Source: Flavobacteriales bacterium
GTDB lineage: Bacteria; Bacteroidota; Bacteroidia; Flavobacteriales_F; PHOS-HE28
Reading direction: 5' to 3'
NCBI GenBank assembly: GCA_026129465.1
Contig: JAHCIA010000001.1
Location: forward strand, 1,063,964 to 1,127,963
Length of the DNA: 64,000 bases
The notes beneath the pieces are model-generated. The model worked only from the letters and a program-made list of their open reading frames with translations, made no database searches and had not been told where the DNA came from. This document shows, one piece after another, positions 42,771 through 50,487 of the stretch. Each line of letters begins with the position of its first letter. Positions within the stretch are counted from its first letter, which is position 1. A program made the position numbers and the translations under genes.

Positions 42771-45236
42771 ATGAGCACCACCCCCTACCTGAAATGGCTC
42801 CACGAGGTGGAGCTCTCCGACATCGACACCGTGGGCGGCAAGAACGCCAGCCTGGGAGAGATGATCCAGCACCTCGGCAAGCTCGGGGTTTCCGTGCCCG
42901 GCGGCTTCGTGGTCACCGTGGCCAGCTACCACGCCTTCATCGAGGCCAACGAGCTGGACCAGAAGATCCGCGACATCGTGGCGGGGCTGGACGCGGACGA
43001 TGTGGAGAACATCCGGCGCACCGGTCTGGCCGTGCGCACCCTGATCAAGAACGGCAAGTTCCCCGAGCCCATCTGGAAGGGCATCCTGGCGCATTATGCC
43101 GAGATGAGCCAGCGATACGGCCAGGAGCAGACCGATGTGGCCGTGCGCAGCAGCGCCACCGCCGAGGACCTGCCCGATGCCAGTTTCGCCGGGCAGCAGG
43201 AGACCTTCCTCAACATCCGCGGCCCGCAGGACCTGATCAGCGCCGTGCGCAACTGCTTCGCCTCCCTGTGGACCGACCGCGCCATCGTGTACCGCCAGAC
43301 CCGGAACTACGATCACTTCGAAGTGGGCCTCAGCGTGGGGGTGCAGAAGATGGTGCGCTCCGACCTGGGCAGCAGCGGCGTGGCCTTCAGCCTCGATACC
43401 GAAAGCGGTTTCAAGGAGGTCGTCCTCATCAACGGCAGCTATGGCCTGGGCGAGATGGTGGTGCAGGGCGCGGTGAGCCCGGACGAGTTCCTGGTGTTCA
43501 AGCCCACGCTGGCGCAAGGCTATAGCGCCATCATCGAGAAGAAGATCGGCCACAAGGACCGCAAGATGATCTACGGCGTGGAGCCCGGGAAGCCCACGCT
43601 TGTCATTCCCACCGAGCGCAGCCAGCGCAACCGCTTCTGCATCACCGACGAGCAGGCGCTGGAGATCGCGCGCAGCGTCACCGCCATCGAGAAGTACTAT
43701 TCCGAGAAGAAGGGCCACTGGTGCCCCATGGATGTGGAGTGGGCGGTGGACGGCCTCACCGGCGGCCTCTTCATCGTGCAGGCGCGGCCCGAGACCATAC
43801 ACAGCCAGAAAGACGATGACCGCGTGGTGGAGTACAAACTCGACCACGATGCCGCTCCAGGAGCTTCACAACCCAAGGTCATCACCAAGGGCATCGCCAT
43901 CGGCGACCGTGTGGGGGCCGGCAAGGTGCGCATCCTCTTCAGCCTCGACGGGCGTGGCGGCGGCACCGACGGCAAGGACTTCCAACAGGGCGACGTGCTG
44001 GTGACCGACATGACCGACCCCGACTGGGAGCCGATCATGAAGAAGGCCAGCGCCATCATCACCAACAAGGGCGGCCGCACCTGCCACGCGGCGATCGTGG
44101 CGCGCGAAATGGGCGTGCCCGCCATCGTGGGCTGCGGCAACGCCACCGAACTGCTGGACACCGGCATGGAGGTGACCGCCAGCTGCTGCGAAGGCGACAA
44201 CGGTGTGATCTACCAGGGCATCATCCCCTTCCGCAAGGAAGAGACGATGCTGAACGACCTGCCCGCGGTGCGCACCCCCATCATGCTCAACGTGGCCAGC
44301 CCGGACCTCGCCTTCAAGTTCGCCGCGCTGCCCAACGCCGGCGTGGGCCTGGCCCGCGAGGAGTTCATCATCAACAACTACATCCAGGCGCACCCGCTGG
44401 CCCTGCTCCAGCACAAGGAACTCGGCGATGTCACCCTCAGCGGCAAGATCAGCTACCTCATCCACGGCTACGAGGACGAGGAGACCTACTTCGTGAAGCG
44501 CCTCAGCTACGGCATCGCCAAGATCGCCGCGGCCTTCCACCCCAACAAGGTGATCGTGCGCTTCAGCGATTTCAAGAGCAACGAGTACCGCAATCTGCTT
44601 GGTGGCGAACACTTCGAGCCGCACGAGGAGAACCCCATGATCGGCTGGCGCGGCGCCTCGCGGTACTACAGCGAAACGTACAAGGAGGCCTTCGGCATGG
44701 AGTGCAAGGCCATCCGCCGGGTGCGCGAGAAGATGGGCCTGAAGAACGTGGTGGTGATGATCCCCTTCTGCCGCACCGTGGAGGAACTGCACGCGGTGAC
44801 CACCGTGATGAAGGAATACGGCCTGGAGCGCGGCAGGGAGGGACTCGAACTGTTCCTGATGGCCGAGCTGCCCAGCAACATCATGATGGCCGAGGAGTTC
44901 GCCCAGCACATCGACGGGTTCTCCATCGGCAGCAACGACCTGACCCAGCTCACACTCGGTCTCGACCGTGACAGCGCCTTGGTGAGCCACCTCTACGACG
45001 AGCGCAACCCCGCCGTGAAGCGTATGCTGACGATGCTGATCGAAAGCGCCAAACGCACAGGCACCAAGGTGGGCATCTGCGGGCAAGGACCTTCGGACTT
45101 CCCGGACTTCGCGCAATTCCTGGTGGAACTCGGCATCGACAGCATCAGCGTGACACCGGACAGCCTGCTGAAGACGCGAAGAGCGATCGCGGAGGTGGAA
45201 CAGGCGATCGCCGGGAACGGGGTGGCGGCGCGCTGA
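42771..45236 (+). CDS. ppsA: phosphoenolpyruvate synthase
   Basis: An 821-residue enzyme that makes PEP from pyruvate and ATP with AMP and phosphate as products, the entry to gluconeogenesis. The N-terminal ATP-grasp region shows VGGKNASLGEMI, AVRSSATAEDLPDASFAGQQ and VRSDLGSSGVAFSLDT. The swivelling phosphohistidine domain has GGRTCHAAIVAREMG (His439). The C-terminal TIM barrel ends in GICGQGPSDFPDFAQFLVE. The length and WLHEVELSDIDTVGGK start fit PpsA rather than pyruvate phosphate dikinase. The ATG at 42771 is chosen because upstream in-frame codons overlap the divergent M1 gene. A CAACTTCG box lies at 42705-42712. Confidence 0.95.
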   Translation: MSTTPYLKWLHEVELSDIDTVGGKNASLGEMIQHLGKLGVSVPGGFVVTVASYHAFIEANELDQKIRDIVAGLDADDVENIRRTGLAVRTLIKNGKFPEPIWKGILAHYAEMSQRYGQEQTDVAVRSSATAEDLPDASFAGQQETFLNIRGPQDLISAVRNCFASLWTDRAIVYRQTRNYDHFEVGLSVGVQKMVRSDLGSSGVAFSLDTESGFKEVVLINGSYGLGEMVVQGAVSPDEFLVFKPTLAQGYSAIIEKKIGHKDRKMIYGVEPGKPTLVIPTERSQRNRFCITDEQALEIARSVTAIEKYYSEKKGHWCPMDVEWAVDGLTGGLFIVQARPETIHSQKDDDRVVEYKLDHDAAPGASQPKVITKGIAIGDRVGAGKVRILFSLDGRGGGTDGKDFQQGDVLVTDMTDPDWEPIMKKASAIITNKGGRTCHAAIVAREMGVPAIVGCGNATELLDTGMEVTASCCEGDNGVIYQGIIPFRKEETMLNDLPAVRTPIMLNVASPDLAFKFAALPNAGVGLAREEFIINNYIQAHPLALLQHKELGDVTLSGKISYLIHGYEDEETYFVKRLSYGIAKIAAAFHPNKVIVRFSDFKSNEYRNLLGGEHFEPHEENPMIGWRGASRYYSETYKEAFGMECKAIRRVREKMGLKNVVVMIPFCRTVEELHAVTTVMKEYGLERGREGLELFLMAELPSNIMMAEEFAQHIDGFSIGSNDLTQLTLGLDRDSALVSHLYDERNPAVKRMLTMLIESAKRTGTKVGICGQGPSDFPDFAQFLVELGIDSISVTPDSLLKTRRAIAEVEQAIAGNGVAAR

Positions 45237-45256
45237 GCGCCACGATGGCAACCGGG

Positions 45257-45264
45257 TACTTTTG
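45257..45264 (+). promoter_or_regulatory. perfect -7 box TACTTTTG for the secreted paralogue pair
   Basis: It lies 28 nt before the ATG at 45293. Confidence 0.5.
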
Positions 45265-45292
45265 TCGGCGTCTGTCCTACGATCGCCGATCG

Positions 45293-46363
45293 ATGCGACC
45301 ACTCGCCCTTCTTCCTCTCTGCCTTGCTTCAGCGTCAGCGCACACGCAGGTCCCTGTCGAGATCCAGTGGTCGGCGTTGAACGCCTTCGGCAGCGAGGCC
45401 CTGGCCGCGATCGCGCCTCCGCGCCTTTGTGCCGACAACGGACGCACAGCTTGGATGCTTTACGATCTGGCCCTCCAATGGACCACGAGCGACGGGATCA
45501 TCCGGCGTTTCGACCAGCATGGTGTACCGCTCACCGGTTCTTGGCCCGAGGTCGGTTACATCGGCTGCGGTTCGTTGGATCGTCCGATCGACTTCGTCGT
45601 GCGCAACGATTCCCTATGGGGGATCTCCTACCGGCAGTTCCTCTCTGGCGACCAGGACATCCTGTATTGCGCCCAGGCTCCGGGCGGCAGCTACGAACCG
45701 GACCACGCGGCGAACGGCCCTGCCTTGGCCGATGTTGTGTTCGATCTTTTCGTGTCGGGCAGCGGCTGGTACCTCTGCTCCGGAAGCATGGTGTCCTTCA
45801 ATGAAATGGAAGGCCGCATCCTCAAGCTGGACCACAGTGCCAATGTGCTCTGGGAAACGCCGATGGGCCCCGCCACTTTCGGGAACCTGACCCGTTTGGC
45901 CCGCAAAGGCGACTCCCTCGCCCTGGCCGCCTTCCCCCTTCTGTTCTGGCTGGATACGAGCAATGGTGCGGTGATCGGGAGCGCCGTGCTCTACGAGGCG
46001 GAGGAAGGCAGCGGACGCATCACCGTACACGATGGCCAATTGAGCTGGGCGGTATCCACCGGCGGTGCGTTGCGCTTCGGCCGACTCGGTGCTGATGGCG
46101 AACCCTTGTGGAGTGGCAGTACATCGGCGCATTCCGTGGCCGGCATCGGTGTGGACGATCAAGGCCGTCTTTGGATCGGTGGGTCCGTCCCCGGCAGCGG
46201 CATGATCACATGCATCAGCCCCGACGGCATGCCGATGGGGACATGGCCTTACGCCGCATCGATCTCCGACCTGCGATTCGCCGATGGCCGCCTCCTATGG
46301 ACCGGCAAGTTCGAGCAGGGGTCCGATGCGTCCTACCTCATCTCCACCATCCCGCAACCATGA
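45293..46363 (+). CDS. secreted beta-propeller-like protein without sorting domain
   Basis: A 356-residue protein. Signal peptide MRPLALLPLCLASASAHTQ precedes a repeated strand pattern (DLALQWTTSDGIIRRFDQHG, GRLGADGEPLWSG, GVDDQGRLWIGGS) suggestive of a beta-propeller. Its end (GTWPYAASISDLRFADGRLL, then SYLISTIPQP) lines up with the region just before the sorting domain of the next gene. It therefore looks like a paralogue that has lost, or never had, a T9SS signal. The stop overlaps the next start by ATGA. Catalytic residues are not recognisable. Confidence 0.7.
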   Translation: MRPLALLPLCLASASAHTQVPVEIQWSALNAFGSEALAAIAPPRLCADNGRTAWMLYDLALQWTTSDGIIRRFDQHGVPLTGSWPEVGYIGCGSLDRPIDFVVRNDSLWGISYRQFLSGDQDILYCAQAPGGSYEPDHAANGPALADVVFDLFVSGSGWYLCSGSMVSFNEMEGRILKLDHSANVLWETPMGPATFGNLTRLARKGDSLALAAFPLLFWLDTSNGAVIGSAVLYEAEEGSGRITVHDGQLSWAVSTGGALRFGRLGADGEPLWSGSTSAHSVAGIGVDDQGRLWIGGSVPGSGMITCISPDGMPMGTWPYAASISDLRFADGRLLWTGKFEQGSDASYLISTIPQP

Positions 46364-47808
46364 GCGCCCGGGCTGGAGTTTTCCACTGCATGCTCTTGCT
46401 GGGATCGGTGAACTGCTGCGCACCCATGCTTCTGGCACAAACGCCGCTGGTACCGGACTGGATCCGGTTGTGGCCTTTCGGTCAGGATCCCCAGTATTTG
46501 GACGCCTTCAGCCCGCCATGGCAGGACAACCATGTGGCGGTGGATGCCGTGACCGGCCATGTGCATGTGTGCATCAGTGATGAAACGATGATGGCATCGC
46601 CGCGCGCCGAACTCCTTTACACCTTCACCAACGACGGATCCGAACTCACCCCTTCGCCCACCCCGCTGTTGAATCCCGTGAGTGGCGCGGAGTATGCCGA
46701 ATTGTATGACATCCCCTTCAACCTGCTGGGTACACGGGACCTGTCAGCGCACGATGGGCGCGTTTCCGCCGCGCACCATGTGTTGCTCATCGCCAACCGC
46801 GCGCATTGGTTCTCCAGCCTTGATGCGAACGGTGCGCGCTGGAACGCCACGCAAGGTTGGTTCCACCCGGGGGGGCCATTGTTCATGCATGTGGCGGCGA
46901 ACACGGAGGGCGTCTTCATGGCCAACAGCCATATGCTGCCTTGGGATGGAACACCATGGTTTCCGGGCTTCCCTTCAAGTGTCTTCCATTATTCCTCCGA
47001 TGGCTGGCCGCTCTGGAAGCGCCCACTCACAGACCTTCCGCACGACATGGTCGTGTCGGATGGCATCGTGTACGTGTTGACCGGCTTGATCGCCGGTTCG
47101 CTCATCGAGTGCTTCTCCGTGTCGGATGGCTCACCGCTTCCGTCCATCACCTTGGGCGTTGGCGTGCAACGCATGTTGATCATCGACGGTCAGATCCACA
47201 CCGCCGCCGAGGGGACCAGCATCACGCTGCGCAGGCACGCCGCCAGTGGCGCCGTGGTATGGTCCACGGCTTTTCCCATGGGTGGTTTCGCGGTTCTCTC
47301 CGGGCTGGAGGCTGATGCGCTGGGCCGTGTTTGGGCATCCGCCAGCAAGGCGGACCCCGGCTGGACGGAATTCCAAGGCGGCCGGCTGGTGGGTGCGGAC
47401 GGATCGGGTGTTGCGCTGGGCACCTGGTCCTATGGCGCCTCCATGAGTGGCCTGGCCACCGATGGGGACAACGTCTACCTCACTGGCGCGGTATCCAGTA
47501 CGGGAACGGGTACCTACCTCATCGCGAAGAGCATCGCGTTGATCACAGGCGCAGAAGCGACCCGGACCAATAACCATCCCGCCGTGTGGCCCATACCGGC
47601 GAACGACATGCTGCACGTGGCGTTCGATAGTGCTCCCACCAAGCTGGCGATCGAGGACGCCCTGGGACGGCGCGTGGCGGAACATGTCGCACGCGGAGAA
47701 GGAGGACGCGTCACTTTGGATGTATCCAACATCCCTTCGGGACACTACCTGCTGCGCTCGCTGGACCTCGCCAGACCTTGGGCCGCACCGCTCATCATCG
47801 CGCGGTGA
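46360..47808 (+). CDS. secreted beta-propeller-like protein with T9SS sorting domain
   Basis: A 482-residue paralogue of the preceding gene. After a signal peptide (ending MLLAQ) it carries the same strand repeats (VSDGIVYVLTGLIAG, ADALGRVWASASKAD, GTWSYGASMSGLATDGDNVY). It adds an 80-residue C-terminal sorting domain (AVWPIPANDMLHVAF to NIPSGHYLLRSLDL). It is probably displayed on, or released from, the cell surface by T9SS, while its upstream partner would stay periplasmic. A run of seven G lies at 46869-46875. No enzymatic motif is visible. Confidence 0.75.
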   Translation: MSARAGVFHCMLLLGSVNCCAPMLLAQTPLVPDWIRLWPFGQDPQYLDAFSPPWQDNHVAVDAVTGHVHVCISDETMMASPRAELLYTFTNDGSELTPSPTPLLNPVSGAEYAELYDIPFNLLGTRDLSAHDGRVSAAHHVLLIANRAHWFSSLDANGARWNATQGWFHPGGPLFMHVAANTEGVFMANSHMLPWDGTPWFPGFPSSVFHYSSDGWPLWKRPLTDLPHDMVVSDGIVYVLTGLIAGSLIECFSVSDGSPLPSITLGVGVQRMLIIDGQIHTAAEGTSITLRRHAASGAVVWSTAFPMGGFAVLSGLEADALGRVWASASKADPGWTEFQGGRLVGADGSGVALGTWSYGASMSGLATDGDNVYLTGAVSSTGTGTYLIAKSIALITGAEATRTNNHPAVWPIPANDMLHVAFDSAPTKLAIEDALGRRVAEHVARGEGGRVTLDVSNIPSGHYLLRSLDLARPWAAPLIIAR

Positions 47809-47828
47809 TCACCACCTGATGCGACCGC

Positions 47829-47836
47829 TACATTCG
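47829..47836 (+). promoter_or_regulatory. -7 box TACATTCG four bases before the OsmC start
   Basis: The box is followed by GCGC and the ATG at 47841, again the 4-nt leaderless-type spacing. Confidence 0.5.
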
Positions 47837-47840
47837 GCGC

Positions 47841-48302
47841 ATGTCCGACGAACATCGCTACGCCCTGGATCTGCTGTGGCAGGGCGGCCACACCCGCACC
47901 TACGATAGCTACACCCGCGAGCACCACATCCGCATCGCCGGCAAACCGGACCTGATCGGCACGGCCGACCCCATGTTCCGCGGCGCCGCGCACCAGCACA
48001 ACCCGGAGGACCTGCTGCTGGCGGCGTTGAGCGGATGCCACCTGCTCACCTACCTCGCCCTTTGCGCCAGGGCACGCATCAATGTGCTCAGCTACCGCGA
48101 CCAAGCGGAAGGCACGCTATTGCTCACCAAGGACGGTGGTGGGCATTTCACCGAAGTGGTGCTGCGCCCCGAGGTGACCGTGGAAGCGGAACACATGCTG
48201 GAGAAGGCGCGCTTCTTCCATGGGGAGGTACACAAGTACTGCTTCATCGCCCGCAGCGTGAATTTCCCGGTGCGGTGCGAGGCGCAGGTATCGGTGAAGT
48301 GA
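47841..48302 (+). CDS. OsmC-family protein
   Basis: A 153-residue protein. The OsmC signature NPEDLLLAALSGCHLLTYLALCA contains the first reactive cysteine. A second cysteine in HKYCFIARS near the C-terminus completes the peroxidatic pair of OsmC/Ohr-like proteins, which reduce organic hydroperoxides. The start is fixed by the box 4 nt upstream. It stands alone on the plus strand between the secreted pair and the spermidine-synthase-like gene. Confidence 0.9.
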   Translation: MSDEHRYALDLLWQGGHTRTYDSYTREHHIRIAGKPDLIGTADPMFRGAAHQHNPEDLLLAALSGCHLLTYLALCARARINVLSYRDQAEGTLLLTKDGGGHFTEVVLRPEVTVEAEHMLEKARFFHGEVHKYCFIARSVNFPVRCEAQVSVK

Positions 48303-48374
48303 TCTTCCCGGACCGCGTTGCCCTGGGATCGGCCACCTTTGATCCCACCACCTCAGAAGCAACATCCTCGATCC

Positions 48375-49049
48375 ATGCTCAAACGTGAACTGCTCGCCAC
48401 GGCGACCATACCCGGCGAGAAGCGCGCACTGCAATTGTTCCGGCGTGGCGATGAATACCTGATCGAGATCGAAGGCTACGGTGGCTTGATGAGCAGTGCC
48501 GCGCATGGCTCCGAAGAAGAGCTGGCCTCACTTTCCGCCGAGCGCATCGGTCCACGCCCCAAGGCTCGCGTACTGATCGGCGGGTTGGGCATGGGCTTCA
48601 CGCTGGCGGCGGCGCAGAAGTGCTTCCCGCAAGATGCCACCCTGGTGGTGGCCGAATTGGTGCCGGAGCTGGAGGAGTGGAACAAGGGGCCGATGGGCGT
48701 CAGCGCTGGGCATCCCCTGCTGGACCCGCGTACCGAAGTGCATGTGGGCGATGTAGCTGACCTGCTGCGCCAAGGGAACAGCAGCTATGACGCCATCCTC
48801 CTGGACGTGGACAATGGTCCGGAAGGCCTCACCAAAGCGGGCAACAGCTGGCTCTACACCGCACCCGGCCTTCGGGCGGCCCATCGCGCTTTGCGTCCTA
48901 TGGGTGTGCTGGCCGTGTGGTCCGCCGGGCCGGACAGGCACTTCACCAACCGCTTGATCAAAGCCGGTTACCGCGTGGACGAACGACAGGTGCGGACACA
49001 TGGGCGCAAGGGCTGGCGCCAAGTTGTGTGGTTGGCGCAGCGGAGGTGA
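48375..49049 (+). CDS. spermidine synthase-like Rossmann methyltransferase-fold protein
   Basis: A 224-residue protein. ARVLIGGLGMGFTLAAA is the SAM/decarboxylated-SAM glycine motif, followed by VVAELVPELEEWNKG, the acidic motif VGDVADLL, and YDAILLDVDNGPEGL where polyamine synthases hold the substrate aspartates. A short N-terminal beta-domain precedes it. The family includes spermidine synthases and related methyltransferases; the polyamine role is plausible but not proved. A CACCTTTG element (48334-48341) lies 33 nt upstream. Confidence 0.82.
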   Translation: MLKRELLATATIPGEKRALQLFRRGDEYLIEIEGYGGLMSSAAHGSEEELASLSAERIGPRPKARVLIGGLGMGFTLAAAQKCFPQDATLVVAELVPELEEWNKGPMGVSAGHPLLDPRTEVHVGDVADLLRQGNSSYDAILLDVDNGPEGLTKAGNSWLYTAPGLRAAHRALRPMGVLAVWSAGPDRHFTNRLIKAGYRVDERQVRTHGRKGWRQVVWLAQRR

Positions 49050-49057
49050 TGCGCCTT

Positions 49058-49072
49058 CCTTCGCACCGAAGG
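49058..49072. terminator. weak hairpin between convergent genes
   Basis: CCTTCG / CGAAGG arms around CAC lie between stops at 49049 and 49081. There is no U tract, so termination is uncertain. Confidence 0.35.
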
Positions 49073-49080
49073 GTCCCGAC

Positions 49081-49578
49081 CTATTCCGGCTTGGGCATCT
49101 TCGTCACATGCGGCCTGAAGTTGATCGCCGTGCCGGGCAGGGCATCGGTGAGCACGAAAGCGATGGGCAGACCGGGTTCGATCTCCTCCACCACCTGCGC
49201 GCTGAAACCACGCTGTTGCAGGAATGCAGCGGCCGACTTGGCACTGGCCAGGGGATCATCGGCCACCAGACCGATGCAGGAGTACATGTGCCCCACCTTG
49301 GCCAACACCTCTTCGGACGCCTGGTTGATGATGGTGCCATCGTAGAAGATGGAACGTAATACCCCGCCGGAGTTGGCTTGGAAGCGCTCATGCACGCCAT
49401 ATTGCTCCAGCAGTTCCACCACGGCCTGTTTGGCTTCGGGCGTGGCCGCCGAGAAAATGCGCGAGCCATGGTCCGGGAAGGGCAGCGGGTTGCGGCCCTG
49501 CATGATGAGGGTGAGCACGGCGAACTGGGCGATGAACAGGAAGGCGAGGAGGGCAACGAGCCACTTGGGGAGGTGCAT
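49081..49578 (-). CDS. membrane-anchored protein of unknown function
   Basis: A 165-residue protein with one N-terminal hydrophobic segment (WLVALLAFLFIAQFAVLTLI) and a soluble domain of about 135 residues. I do not recognise the family. The soluble part has alternating helices and strands (SRIFSAATPEAKQAVVELLEQ; ASAKSAAAFLQQRGFSAQVVE), somewhat like small nucleotide- or peptide-binding folds. The start at 49578 is chosen because the longer in-frame sequence upstream crosses the toxin-antitoxin promoter region and one 28-bp repeat. A TACGTTCG box (49602-49609) lies 23 nt before the ATG. Confidence 0.6.
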   Translation of the reverse strand: MHLPKWLVALLAFLFIAQFAVLTLIMQGRNPLPFPDHGSRIFSAATPEAKQAVVELLEQYGVHERFQANSGGVLRSIFYDGTIINQASEEVLAKVGHMYSCIGLVADDPLASAKSAAAFLQQRGFSAQVVEEIEPGLPIAFVLTDALPGTAINFRPHVTKMPKPE

Positions 49579-49601
49579 GATGCGAGGGTGTTGGTGCAAG
49601 G

Positions 49602-49609
49602 CGAACGTA
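49602..49609 (-). promoter_or_regulatory. -7 box TACGTTCG
   Basis: A TAnnTTCG box 23 nt before the start at 49578, on the minus strand. Confidence 0.4.
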
Positions 49610-49646
49610 GGCATCACAAGGCGAAGACCAACAACGGGCCGAGTGA

Positions 49647-49674
49647 GTGGCCGGGGATCCGAGGGAATGGTGCA
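49647..49674. repeat. 28-bp direct repeat, left copy, flanking the toxin-antitoxin pair
   Basis: Identical over 28 bases to 50365-50392, starting GTGGCCGGGGATCCGAGG. It lies 70 nt before the antitoxin start. Weaker similarity extends a few bases further left in both copies. Confidence 0.8.
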
Positions 49675-49729
49675 GGCAGTGGAGGCCGTATGCTCAGAAT
49701 GCGTCACAGGGGGCACACTCTTGCCGTTG

Positions 49730-49737
49730 TATCTTTG
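49730..49737 (+). promoter_or_regulatory. perfect -7 box TATCTTTG for the toxin-antitoxin operon
   Basis: It lies 7 nt before the antitoxin ATG (49745), so the message is expected to be leaderless or nearly so. Confidence 0.55.
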
Positions 49738-49744
49738 AACAGCC

Positions 49745-49951
49745 ATGAAGGTCCTGTTGGAGATCAAGGAGAGCAAGGTGGAGTTCGTGATGGAACTGCT
49801 GCGCGGCCTGCGCTATGTCAAGGCCACCCCCTTGACGGATACCAAGGCCAGGGCGCTTGCGGAACTCCAGGAAGCGGTGGAAGAGATGAAGCTCATCAAA
49901 GCCGGCAAGAAGCATGGCCGCCCCGCGCGTGAGCTCCTCGAAGAGCTTTGA
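49745..49951 (+). CDS. antitoxin of a type II toxin-antitoxin pair
   Basis: A 68-residue protein. The N-terminal half (VLLEIKESKVEFVMELLRGL) forms a beta-alpha start, and the C-terminal half is a charged helix (LAELQEAVEEMKLIKAGKKH) ending in a basic then acidic tail (GRPARELLEEL). That is the layout of small Bacteroidota antitoxins paired with RelE-type toxins. The stop lies inside the toxin gene (38-nt overlap), typical of coupled translation. The family is inferred mainly from size, charge pattern and partner. Confidence 0.8.
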   Translation: MKVLLEIKESKVEFVMELLRGLRYVKATPLTDTKARALAELQEAVEEMKLIKAGKKHGRPARELLEEL

Positions 49952-50267
49952 GGTCAGGACCATCGCCACCTTCGATCGTCAACTGAAGGCCCTGGCGAAG
50001 AAGCACTCCTCACTCAAGCATGACTATTCCAAGCTGCTGGACGAACTGGAACGCGACCCGTTCCAAGGCGCCGCGTTGGGCAATGCCTGCTACAAACGGC
50101 GCATGGCCATCGCTTCCAAAGGGAAGGGCAAGTCTGGTGGTGCGCGAGTGATCCTGCACATCGTCTTGCGTGACCATTTGGTCTGGCTGCTGGCCATCTA
50201 CGACAAGGCGGAGATCGACAGCATTCCCGCAGCGGAGATCAAGCGCTTGCTGAAGGAGATCCCATAG
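49914..50267 (+). CDS. RelE/YafQ-family toxin
   Basis: A 117-residue protein. The core pattern FDRQLKALAKKHSSLKHDY, LERDPFQGAALGN and RMAIASKGKGKSGGARVI, then VWLLAIYDKAEID, is characteristic of RelE-superfamily mRNA interferases, which cut mRNA on the ribosome. It overlaps the antitoxin by 38 nt; an in-frame GTG at 49929 is an alternative start that would trim five residues. The pair sits between two 28-bp direct repeats, suggesting it arrived or duplicated as a unit. Confidence 0.88.
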   Translation: MAAPRVSSSKSFEVRTIATFDRQLKALAKKHSSLKHDYSKLLDELERDPFQGAALGNACYKRRMAIASKGKGKSGGARVILHIVLRDHLVWLLAIYDKAEIDSIPAAEIKRLLKEIP

Positions 50268-50364
50268 GGACCTTATCGAGCATGGAGCCCGTAGCGGTGC
50301 GCGGATGCTCGAGTATGTCAGAGCGCAGTGTCCCGAGGACGGGGTCCGTGCGTGGGACGAGCGG

Positions 50365-50392
50365 GTGGCCGGGGATCCGAGGGAATGGTGCA
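50365..50392. repeat. 28-bp direct repeat, right copy
   Basis: Identical to 49647-49674. It lies 98 nt after the toxin stop and about 95 nt before the S10 peptidase start. The copies are 718 bp apart, start to start. Confidence 0.8.
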
Positions 50393-50487
50393 AGGCCACA
50401 AGGCAGGGGCGTCACTTCGCAACGGCGGGGTTGAAAGTCCCTTCCACCGGTTTGCACGCCGCCCGGGCGATCCCTAGCATTGCGCCC

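Noticed and set aside
49579-49776. Extending the membrane protein ending at 49081 to a start at 49776
   Set aside because: It would cross the toxin-antitoxin promoter and one 28-bp repeat, and the membrane anchor begins naturally at 49578.
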